From positions 1-44,258 of the forward strand of contig SLJK01000113.1 in assembly GCA_007135125.1 (NCBI GenBank): 44,258 nt of DNA, read 5' to 3'. This DNA comes from Syntrophomonadaceae bacterium. Its GTDB lineage: Bacteria; Bacillota; Dethiobacteria; DTU022; UBA8154. Numbering within the stretch: position 1 is the stretch's first letter; every line of letters starts with the position of its first letter. Of the stretch, positions 20,771 to 31,093 are shown in pieces. Below the pieces are notes generated by a model. That model was not told the DNA's origin and made no database searches. It worked only from the letters and a program-made list of their open reading frames with translations. A program made the position numbers and the translations under genes.

Positions 20771-21735
20771 CAGCCGGCCAGCAACGCTAACAGCAGCGCT
20801 CCCCAGAGGGCCATTATTGTTGTTCTGCGAAATAACGCCAATCCCTGCAAAAGATCGCTGCGCCGGGGATCCCTGCCGCTTTCGTTTAACACAGGCCTGT
20901 TCAGCTCGAGCCCCCCATAATAATCAGCTCCGCCCAGGCGCAGGTCCATGACACCGGCTGCAGCCGCTTCCGGCCAGGCACTGTTGGGACTTTCATGTTT
21001 TTTTCGATCCTGCAAAAGTACCAACCACCCTTTTCTCCAGTTATTGCCACCAAATAAACTGCTCCCTATAAAGGCCAAGGCAGTCAGCCGCGCCGGGAGA
21101 TAACTTAGCAGGTCATCAGTCCGGGCAGCGGCCCAGCCCAGGTAATAATAACGCTCGTTTTTGTAACCGATCATGGAATCGAGCGTGTTCACAACTTTAT
21201 ACAGCACCGCCAGGGGTGCACCACCCAGGGCTCCATAAAACAGGGGAGCAACAACTCCGTCGGCTGTATTTTCAAAGAGGCTCTCCAACGCCGCTTTGGC
21301 CACACCCTCCTCGGAAAGATCGGCCGTATCCCGGCTCACCAGAAAGCCGACCCTCGTCCTGGCTCCATCAAGGTCCCCTTCCTGCAGAGCCTCATAAACC
21401 TCCATAACGTGGCCAACCATGTCCTTCATGGACAGCATAGAATATAAGAGATAGACCGCCAACGAAAAGCCAATCCAAAAATGCAGCCGGTAGCCATAAT
21501 AAATTGCGAGAACTGTAAGCGCCAAGGCTGCACCGACTAAAAGCACGGTCATCGCTGCGCCGGCAGCCTTGCGGCTCCGGGGACTCCTGCAGGTATGCAG
21601 GAAAAACCCTTCCAGCCTGTTAACACCTCTCCCTATTAGCCTCACCGGATGAGGAAGCCAGCGTGGATCCCCCACTACATAATCCAGTATAAATGCAAAC
21701 AGCAAGGCTGCAAACAGGGCAAAGGGTTCCAGCAT
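20749..21735 (-). CDS. cbiB: Adenosylcobinamide-phosphate synthase
   Basis: FILDYVVGDPRWLPHPVRLIGRGVNRLE..., SLFENTADGVVAPLFYGALGG, NTLDSMIGYKNERY. Confidence 0.95.
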   Translation of the reverse strand: MLEPFALFAALLFAFILDYVVGDPRWLPHPVRLIGRGVNRLEGFFLHTCRSPRSRKAAGAAMTVLLVGAALALTVLAIYYGYRLHFWIGFSLAVYLLYSMLSMKDMVGHVMEVYEALQEGDLDGARTRVGFLVSRDTADLSEEGVAKAALESLFENTADGVVAPLFYGALGGAPLAVLYKVVNTLDSMIGYKNERYYYLGWAAARTDDLLSYLPARLTALAFIGSSLFGGNNWRKGWLVLLQDRKKHESPNSAWPEAAAAGVMDLRLGGADYYGGLELNRPVLNESGRDPRRSDLLQGLALFRRTTIMALWGALLLALLAGWCWGILL

Positions 21736-21759
21736 TTACTAAACCTCTCTTTTCATAAA

Positions 21760-21790
21760 TAAAAACCCCGCCCTTCCAAGCGGAGTTATA
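21760..21790 (-). terminator. Rho-independent terminator of cobalamin riboswitch 2
   Basis: Minus-strand ACTCCGC-TTGGAAG-GGCGGGG followed by TTTTTATTT. Confidence 0.8.
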
Positions 21791-22025
21791 TAAATAATGC
21801 CACGGGCAATACCTCGTGGCTATTCAACCCGACTTGCCCTTAAACCCGAAGGGGGCCGCAACCAACAGGGCAGGTCTCCTGGCTCGCAGTTCATATCCCC
21901 CCGCCTTCCCAGTCCAATAACCAGTGGCGCTGTGAGGGGAAAAACTCCCTGCTTACAGTGGCGGGACCGCGCCGGATTTTCACCGGTTTCCCTTTTAAGT
22001 GCTTTTCACACCCTGCTGCATACAT
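21790..22025 (-). promoter_or_regulatory. Cobalamin riboswitch upstream of cbiB
   Basis: Minus-strand AAAGGGAAACCGGTGAAAATCCGGCGCGGTCCCGCCACTGTAAGCAGGGAG ... GCGAGCCAGGAGACCTGCCC. Confidence 0.93.
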
Positions 22026-22187
22026 TTTCTATTGTGCTTATCATGATAACACACCGCCGGCCTTTTGTCTAATAATTATGAAGGAAGAAGTCGTTTTTTT
22101 TGCCCCAGAAGTTTCTGCGATTTGCGTAAGTTCTTTGATTGTTCCTCCCTGAGGTTCCTGTTTGCTAAAAAAGTTACCATTATATTA

Positions 22188-22217
22188 TTGACAGGGGTAT
22201 CTTATATACGTTATTAT
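22188..22217 (+). promoter_or_regulatory. Sigma-A-like promoter TTGACA-18-TATTAT for the cupin/TetR operon
   Basis: TTGACA at 22188-22193, TATTAT at 22212-22217; followed by TGAATAGTCATTCA at 22223-22236. Confidence 0.6.
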
Positions 22218-22282
22218 CTGAGTGAATAGTCATTCATTAAATTTGATAATTTTTAGCTAAATAACCGAAAAAAGGAGGAAGT

Positions 22283-22639
22283 ATGATGATTACTATGAGA
22301 AAGCTGTCGGAAGAACCGATCATGGATACAGCACACAAAGTGGATGCCAGAAATCTGTACAATACAGAAGATGCCGTAGTAACGGTTATTACCTTAAAAC
22401 CCGGGCAAGCTTTGAAAAAGCATATTACCCCTGTAGATGTGGCCTTTTACGTATTAAAAGGCACCGGGGTTGTCCAAATCGGAGAAGAGAAAGCAACTGT
22501 CAACGCTGATACTCTGGTAGAAAGCCCCAAGGATATCATGCACTGTTGGTATAATGAAAGCGATAGCGATCTTGTTTTTATGGTAATTAAAGCGCCAAGG
22601 CCCCAAAAACCGACAAAATTTATTTCGGAAGACAACTAA
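22283..22639 (+). CDS. Cupin-domain protein
   Basis: LKPGQALKKHITPVDVAFYVLKGTGVVQIGEEKATV...SPKDIMHCWYNES; AAAGGAGGAAGT ribosome site. Confidence 0.85.
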   Translation: MMITMRKLSEEPIMDTAHKVDARNLYNTEDAVVTVITLKPGQALKKHITPVDVAFYVLKGTGVVQIGEEKATVNADTLVESPKDIMHCWYNESDSDLVFMVIKAPRPQKPTKFISEDN

Positions 22640-22661
22640 AAAAAAGGGGGAGGAATATGCA

Positions 22662-22862
22662 ATGGTCCTTAAGCTTATTACCATGGGTAGAATGATCACA
22701 TTTGCAATTACCGTTCTTACCGCTATTCCACTGTTCATTAATTATCTCAGGGGAATCGAGCCTACCTTTGAGTTGGTAGTCCACCTCCACAACTGGTTTG
22801 GTCTGGTATTCATTGTTTTTGCCATTATGAGCATGAGCATGCAAAAAAAGATGAAACAATGA
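22662..22862 (+). CDS. Small membrane protein, two predicted TM helices, unknown function
   Basis: 66 aa MVLKLITMGRMITFAITVLTAIPLFINYLRGIEPTFELVVHLHNWFGLVFIVFAIMSMSMQKKMKQ; strong GGGGGAGG upstream; between cupin and TetR. Confidence 0.65.
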   Translation: MVLKLITMGRMITFAITVLTAIPLFINYLRGIEPTFELVVHLHNWFGLVFIVFAIMSMSMQKKMKQ

Positions 22863-22947
22863 ACCCAAACCGTGTCTAAATTGACAGCTAAATATGCAGG
22901 GATTACAATACGAGTGGGTATTCATAAATATTTTGGAGGAAACAGCT

Positions 22948-23538
22948 ATGTTCAAGATCGCTGAAGATAAAAAAACACATCTGGCCCGAGCAGCAGTAGA
23001 AGTTATCGCCCGGGAAGGATTTCACAATGCTACCATCGATAAAATTAGTTCCCATGCAGGAGTTTCTGTAGGGACCATCTATAATTACTTCCTCCATAAG
23101 AATGACATTCTGGATTATATATTTAAAAAAGAATATGAAAAACGGAAAAACTATTTCATGGAACTCAAAAAAACAAATATACACCCCCTGGAAAAATTAA
23201 AGAGAATTATGGAGATGCATTTTATGGAGGTAAAAAAGCACCCCTCCGTATTTATCGTACTGTTACGGGAAAGAGGTATGCCCAAAGTCTGCCATTTTGC
23301 TGGGATATCGCAGTTTGAGGGACTTCCCGGTTTCATTGAAGATATAATGAATCAGGGGGTAGATGAGGGGACTCTTCGCCCCTGTGATGTAGGCTTGATA
23401 TCATTGGTTTTATTCGGTGCCATTGAAGCACTGATGAGCCGCTATCTCCTGGAATTGGAAAAAGAGGGCTCATCTAAGCTACTGGACAACGCGGCAGAAG
23501 AAACGGTCACTTTGCTTTACCAGGGGTTGCGCAACTAA
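22948..23538 (+). CDS. TetR/AcrR-family transcriptional regulator
   Basis: MFKIAEDKKTHLARAAVEVIAREGFHNATIDKISSHAGVSVGTIYNYFLHKNDIL; GGAGG upstream of ATG 22948. Confidence 0.92.
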   Translation: MFKIAEDKKTHLARAAVEVIAREGFHNATIDKISSHAGVSVGTIYNYFLHKNDILDYIFKKEYEKRKNYFMELKKTNIHPLEKLKRIMEMHFMEVKKHPSVFIVLLRERGMPKVCHFAGISQFEGLPGFIEDIMNQGVDEGTLRPCDVGLISLVLFGAIEALMSRYLLELEKEGSSKLLDNAAEETVTLLYQGLRN

Positions 23539-23696
23539 TCTTAGAGCTTTGGCGTGGGTAAACGGGTATAAAAGGCTGCAGCAAGGTTGCCTCTTCGACG
23601 TTAACCGAAGCCAACATAATCATTCCCCTCCTCAATAAAAAGTCAAGAGCTCGGTCTAATATTGACCAGGGTTAAGAACTGAAAAATAATAAAAAC

Positions 23697-24548
23697 CTAA
23701 AGCCTTACCTGCTGCAGAAATCCTTTAATTCTTTGCAGCAGCGGCTCTTTTATTTTAACATCCAGGAAAAGGTCTCCGGCTTCTCCTCCACCTTTGCCTT
23801 CTGCTCCCAATCCTTTTAATTTTATTTTCTGACCATTTTTTATTCCTCAATGTATCTTCACCTTAATTTTTCGCGAACTCCCCCACTTTCTCAAGGAATA
23901 CTCTACAGCCCCTCCTTTACGTGCCTGTTCAGCGCTTAAAAAAATCGTGTCGTAGAGGTCTTTACCCCTTACCGGAAATTTGATTCCTAGAGCCTTCTCC
24001 ACGCTGCGTTGCAAAAATCTGTTTAAAATGCCTGTAAAAGGAGACCTGGGAAAACGAGGTGCATGCTCCCGACTAAAATACTCCCCAGTTTTATTATCAT
24101 ATTTTCCTTCGGGACGGCGGTGACCCCAAAAAACAAACCCGCGGCTGTAGTATCCCGGCCTACGAAACTCAAAAGATTGGTATTTGGAACCATAAAATTC
24201 CTTAAATAATTCTTCGAAACCCCTGAAACCAAACATCTGTGCCATATGCTCCAATATCTGGTCGATATCGGAGCTCCTGAAAATATCTTCCTCCGTATAA
24301 TCTTCCCTGAAATGCCGATAAGCTGAAGAGCCGTAACTGGCCCTTAAAGCATCATATTTTCTCCTTTTTTCAGTATCAGATAAAACGGCGTATGCTTCGT
24401 TTAAATCTTTCATTTTTTGAGCTGCATTAGGATCATCTGGATTCCTGTCGGGATGGTATTGAAAGGCCAGCTTACGGTAAGTTTCTTTCACCTGTTCGCG
24501 GGTGGCACCACTGTCCAACTCCAATGTTTGATAATAATCACTGGCCAT
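23697..24548 (-). pseudogene. J-domain (DnaJ/CbpA-like) co-chaperone interrupted by one in-frame TGA at 23847-23849
   Basis: ORF 23847..24548 has a J domain (FQYHPDRNPDDPNAAQKMKDLNEAYAVLSD). Reading past the TGA in the same frame gives GIKNGQKIKLKGLGAEGKGGGEAGDLFLDVKIKEPLLQRIKGFLQQVRL* (stop TAG at 23697), the expected DnaJ C-terminal continuation of KIKVKIH. Confidence 0.7.
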
Positions 24549-24758
24549 ATTTTGACCTTCCTCTCCATAGTAAATTTACAATTCTATATACTAATGCCTG
24601 CGCCTCTCTTATTCTCGATTATACAAACAATAAGGCTAAGTATCAACAGAATTTGAGTTAACATGTAAAGGCTGTTCATGCATGCAAAAAGGTGAATAGC
24701 GCAGTAATAAAAATATTTGATATTGATGCTGGTTAATAGTAGATGCAGGCTATCAGCA

Positions 24759-24787
24759 TTGACGAGGGCAAGATATAGTTGTATAAT
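24759..24787 (+). promoter_or_regulatory. Promoter TTGACG-17-TATAAT upstream of marR-hgcA-hgcB
   Basis: TTGACG 24759-24764, 17-nt spacer, perfect TATAAT 24782-24787. Confidence 0.75.
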
Positions 24788-24808
24788 ACAATTATTGTAT
24801 TTAACAAT
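24779..24808 (+). promoter_or_regulatory. Overlapping palindromes, candidate MarR operator
   Basis: TTGTATAATACAA (24779-24791), ATACAATTATTGTAT (24786-24800, 7+1+7 perfect), ATTGTATTTAACAAT (24794-24808). Confidence 0.7.
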
Positions 24809-24848
24809 TACCTTTTTGGCGCTCTACTCAAGGAAAGGAGCTTTGTTA

Positions 24849-25316
24849 ATGGAACTCAAACATATCCGCCTTATTCGGGAAGCTATGCTGCTGCTGCAGC
24901 GCAACTTAAGTTGGCAGTGGAAAAGTGAAGCAATCTGCTGCGGCATCACCGTCGCTCAATGCCATACCCTTCTGGAGGTTGGTAAAAGCGGCGAAATAGC
25001 TCAAGTCAAACTGGCCTCTATCCTGGGAATTGATTCCAGCACCCTCAGCCGCACCATTGATGGTATGGTTCAGGCCGGGCTTGTAGAACGCAAAGCTAAG
25101 CCGGATGACCGCCGTTTTTCGAATATTATCCTGGCTGAACAGGGAAAGGAAATATATGAACGTATTAATCTTACTTCGGACCATTATTATGCGGAAATAT
25201 TCTCGGGGATACCACCGGAAAAACACAGGGAGGTTGTGGAAAGTATTACTTTATTGGCTGAAGCAATCAACAATTCGAGTAGCAGCGAATGTTGCGCAAA
25301 GGAGCTATCAAAATGA
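24849..25316 (+). CDS. MarR-family winged-helix regulator, cysteine-rich
   Basis: MELKHIRLIREAMLLLQRNLSWQWKSEAICCGITVAQCHTLLEVG...LASILGIDSSTLSRTIDGMVQAGLVERKAKPDDRRF; RBS AAGGAAAGGAG; true start 24849 rather than the ORF-track 24717. Confidence 0.9.
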   Translation: MELKHIRLIREAMLLLQRNLSWQWKSEAICCGITVAQCHTLLEVGKSGEIAQVKLASILGIDSSTLSRTIDGMVQAGLVERKAKPDDRRFSNIILAEQGKEIYERINLTSDHYYAEIFSGIPPEKHREVVESITLLAEAINNSSSSECCAKELSK

Positions 25317-26452
25317 GCAATGGACAGATAAAACTACCGATGGTCGATGCTCAACAGGTAAAATCATGTGACACGCATATACAAACTATTGCAAACTATG
25401 AAAGTGCAGCAGAAGCCAATTGGGTTACCGGAGAGCTTGAAACAACCATCGGCCCGGTCTACCAAATAAGCACTACTCTGGACCGCCAAGACAGGTTAGG
25501 TGCCATCAAAGCCCGCTGGGGTGTGGGCAGAATGGAATATGCCATTCCTCCCGGACTTTACGCCATCGGCGAACCCGGTAAAACTTCTCCTGTGCTGTTA
25601 TCGGCCAACTACAAACTGAGCTTCGATTATCTGCGCCGAGAACTGCCAGGGCTTAACCTATGGGTGCTGGTTCTCGACACTAATGGGATCAATGTCTGGT
25701 GCGCTGCCGGCAAAGGTTCTTTCGGCACTGACGAAGTGGTTAGAATGGTTAATGCTACGGGCTTACCTGAACTGGTTTCCCACCGCACCCTGATCCTGCC
25801 ACAGCTGGCAGCACCCGGAGTGGCAGCTCATGAGGTTCGACGACTCAGCGGTTTTAAAGTTATTTATGGTCCGGTCAGGGCTGCTGATATCCCTGCTTTC
25901 CTCAACGCCGATAACAAGGCACAAAAAGAAATGCGCCGCACCCACTTTGCCCTGCGCGACCGCCTTCTCCTGACTCCCGTGGAGCTGACCGCTTTGTACA
26001 AACCGCTAGTTGGTTTAACCGTATTTCTCTTTCTGCTCAACCTGTTCTCCCTGCTGCTCAAGGGCCAGCCTGTTGAACTTTTCCCGCTGCTGGGACAGAG
26101 CTTTTCCGATCTAGTTCCTTTCCTGGTCGCCGTGCTTGTGGGCGCAGTGTTGGTTCCCGCTCTGCTGCCCTTTATACCCGGCCGCGCATTCGCCTGGAAA
26201 GGTTGGGTACTGGGTATTTTATGGGCTTCAGGCTATTCGTTGCTGGCTGCTCCAGAAACAGGGTGGCTGCAAATCACCGCCTACTTTCTGACTCTCCCTG
26301 CTATCACAGCATACCTGGGCATGAATTTTACCGGATCAAGCACCTTTACCTCACTTTCCGGCGTGCTCAAGGAGATGAAGGTGGCCCTGCCCTTGATCGT
26401 TATCTCGGCAAGTTTGGGGCTTATTACCCTAATTGCCACTTATTTCGTATAA
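25313..26452 (+). CDS. hgcA: Mercury methylation corrinoid protein HgcA
   Basis: Contains the NVWCAAGKGSFGT cap-helix motif (HgcA consensus N(V/I)WCA(A/G)GK), an N-terminal corrinoid-binding-type domain and about five hydrophobic C-terminal segments; followed by hgcB. ATG at 25313 overlaps the marR TGA; RBS AAAGGAG. Confidence 0.93.
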   Translation: MSNGQIKLPMVDAQQVKSCDTHIQTIANYESAAEANWVTGELETTIGPVYQISTTLDRQDRLGAIKARWGVGRMEYAIPPGLYAIGEPGKTSPVLLSANYKLSFDYLRRELPGLNLWVLVLDTNGINVWCAAGKGSFGTDEVVRMVNATGLPELVSHRTLILPQLAAPGVAAHEVRRLSGFKVIYGPVRAADIPAFLNADNKAQKEMRRTHFALRDRLLLTPVELTALYKPLVGLTVFLFLLNLFSLLLKGQPVELFPLLGQSFSDLVPFLVAVLVGAVLVPALLPFIPGRAFAWKGWVLGILWASGYSLLAAPETGWLQITAYFLTLPAITAYLGMNFTGSSTFTSLSGVLKEMKVALPLIVISASLGLITLIATYFV

Positions 26453-26496
26453 ACTGCCGTGTCAATAGCGGCACATTGTATTGGAGGTCATAAACA

Positions 26497-26802
26497 GTGA
26501 AATATAGATACTTGAAGAACGTGGTAACCCTGCAAATGGACCGGAACAAATGCAACGGCTGCGGCATGTGCCTGGAAGTATGCCCCCAGCAGGTTTTTAT
26601 TTTTAACGATAAAGTGAGCACCATCGCCGATCGGGATGCCTGTATTGAGTGTGGTGCCTGCGCAAAGAACTGTCCAACCAAGGCTATCAACGTCCGTGTC
26701 GGTGTCGGTTGTGCTTATGCCGTGGTTATGGATAAGTTTAATCGTAAAAGTAAATGCTGCGGAGATGCCTGCTGCAGCCTGGATAATATACCGGATCAAT
26801 AA
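26497..26802 (+). CDS. hgcB: Mercury methylation ferredoxin HgcB
   Basis: GTG start with GGAGG. Two 4Fe-4S motifs, CNGCGMCLEVCP and CIECGACAKNCP, then VGVGCAYAV and C-terminal CCGDACC cysteines. Confidence 0.92.
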   Translation: MKYRYLKNVVTLQMDRNKCNGCGMCLEVCPQQVFIFNDKVSTIADRDACIECGACAKNCPTKAINVRVGVGCAYAVVMDKFNRKSKCCGDACCSLDNIPDQ

Positions 26803-27204
26803 CCGTCCGGGGTGGCCATGTTGGTCTGTACTATTCACTGCTAAGCCAAGTATTTTGCTTGTCAACTCCCTTATTAGTCGGCTTCATACCGCGTGGGGTT
26901 GGAACCTGATTAAACTATGTCCGGGTTGTTCATACAGGCTCGCATCAATGGAAGCCTGGGAGACAAATGCCCCTCCCAGAAATACGGTGCCATTCAAAAA
27001 CCCACTCCTAAAAAGAAAGGCCGTACTTCTCGAAACTTTTTTTTTCCTTCTAAAATAATAACCACGGCCACCACGGCCGGAATGAGCCTCATCAATTATA
27101 CAAAAAATAGGGTTTCTACCAAAAAGCTTGCACACCTTAAATACTTTTCATTCGCTTAATATAACAGCTCAGGTTGACAAGCTAACCTTTGTATAGTAAG
27201 CTAT

Positions 27205-27219
27205 TTTCAATAATTATTA
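27205..27219 (+). promoter_or_regulatory. Candidate Per/Fur box upstream of perR-katG
   Basis: TTTCAATAATTATTA resembles the PerR consensus TTATAATNATTATAA; upstream of the regulator gene; TTGACA at 27174-27179. Confidence 0.5.
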
Positions 27220-27241
27220 CAAATACTGAATAATCACAATT

Positions 27242-29907
<2,666 letters not shown>

Positions 29908-30006
29908 ATTGTAGCATATAAATACTTTGAGAGCTTTCGAATATAAGTGCAAAGCATAAAATGGCGGACTTAAATTTACTTTCCGCTTCGCATATTTAAT
30001 CTACGG

Positions 30007-30045
30007 AAAAGGTCAGGAGAATGATACCCCTGGCCTTTTCTCTTT
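30007..30045 (+). terminator. Rho-independent terminator downstream of katG
   Basis: AAAAGGTCAGG ... CCTGGCCTTTT then T-rich. Confidence 0.75.
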
Positions 30046-30086
30046 GCTTGCTCTTCAAATAGAAGCACTGCATAGAATCGCTTCCC

Positions 30087-30812
30087 CTACCGGTATATGA
30101 TAAATGTCACAATAATAGTAAATCCTACCATCACAACATTGCTGATACTGTGCATTATCATTGGGTAATACATACTCCTGGACTTTTCATAACAATCGCC
30201 ATAAAAGAAACCTAGAATAACAGAAAAGATCACTTGAAAAGGATTATAGGTAACTGCAAAGGGCGCAAATGAAAAACCAACATGCGCTAATCCGAAAATG
30301 CAGGCAGCAATAATGTTTGCCACACTTACTTTTCCACTAAACACTCTACCTTTAATTACTAGTGCCAACATTGTTATGGCAAAAGCTCTAAAGATAAGCT
30401 CTTCTGATGGACCCGATAAAAAAAGCTGAAAGCTCAATTGCCCCATGATATTGGTAGCAGTTAAAGGATATTCAAATTGTTGAAATGAGTTAGTTAATAT
30501 TGTAAGTAAATGTGCTGCTAATGAGCCGACACCGAAAATAAGTGTAAATAACAAAATATATTTCTTGCCGACTTCTTTATTCCCCCATCCATAGCCAAAT
30601 TCAAGCGGCTTAAATTTGTTTATGATAGCAATGATGATTACAAATATTAATGCTTGAACAATATGGTGTACTGATATCCAAGCGTACGCTCCATCGGGAT
30701 CAATGGCCTGATAATCGAAAAAACTGGCAACCATACCAGATAATTTGGGAACAGCTAATAGTATAAATGTTAAAAACAAGACCCATAAAGTATTTTTTAG
30801 TACTTTGTTCAT
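30087..30812 (-). CDS. CPBP-family intramembrane metalloprotease
   Basis: Multi-TM protein with SGPSEELIFRAF (EExxxR), FGLAHVGFSF and MIMHSISN motifs; ATG 30812 (MNKVLKNTLW). Confidence 0.88.
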   Translation of the reverse strand: MNKVLKNTLWVLFLTFILLAVPKLSGMVASFFDYQAIDPDGAYAWISVHHIVQALIFVIIIAIINKFKPLEFGYGWGNKEVGKKYILLFTLIFGVGSLAAHLLTILTNSFQQFEYPLTATNIMGQLSFQLFLSGPSEELIFRAFAITMLALVIKGRVFSGKVSVANIIAACIFGLAHVGFSFAPFAVTYNPFQVIFSVILGFFYGDCYEKSRSMYYPMIMHSISNVVMVGFTIIVTFIIYR

Positions 30813-31015
30813 TACAGGTTCCCTCAATTCCCGTTTATCATAGCTTGAGGATACTGCCAATATCGATAATAGATTTCAGGTAACTGCTGGAAAGCCGGTA
30901 CTTGTCCCTCAACCGGCTGTTTTTTTACCCTCTAGTGCTGTCAAAGTCAGGATAGTATTCTGCTAACTCCGGAGGAAAACGCAGTCTTTGAAATGTTATT
31001 TTCTCCATTTCTACG

Positions 31016-31060
31016 AAAAAAGCACATAGTCCGGTTGAAAAAATCACCCAAACTATGTGC
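31016..31060 (-). terminator. Rho-independent terminator downstream of tmRNA
   Basis: Minus-strand GCACATAGT ... ACTATGTGC followed by TTTTTT. Confidence 0.85.
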
Positions 31061-31093
31061 GCTGTTCTGGAAATAATATACATATATGGAATT

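Noticed and set aside
23847-23849. Selenocysteine interpretation of the TGA in the J-protein gene
   Set aside because: No evident bacterial SECIS stem-loop just downstream and no known Sec-containing DnaJ family; nonsense mutation or readthrough is simpler.
24717-24848. N-terminal extension of MarR (ORF starting 24717)
   Set aside because: It overlaps the promoter and palindromes; ATG 24849 has a strong RBS and gives a normal MarR N-terminus.
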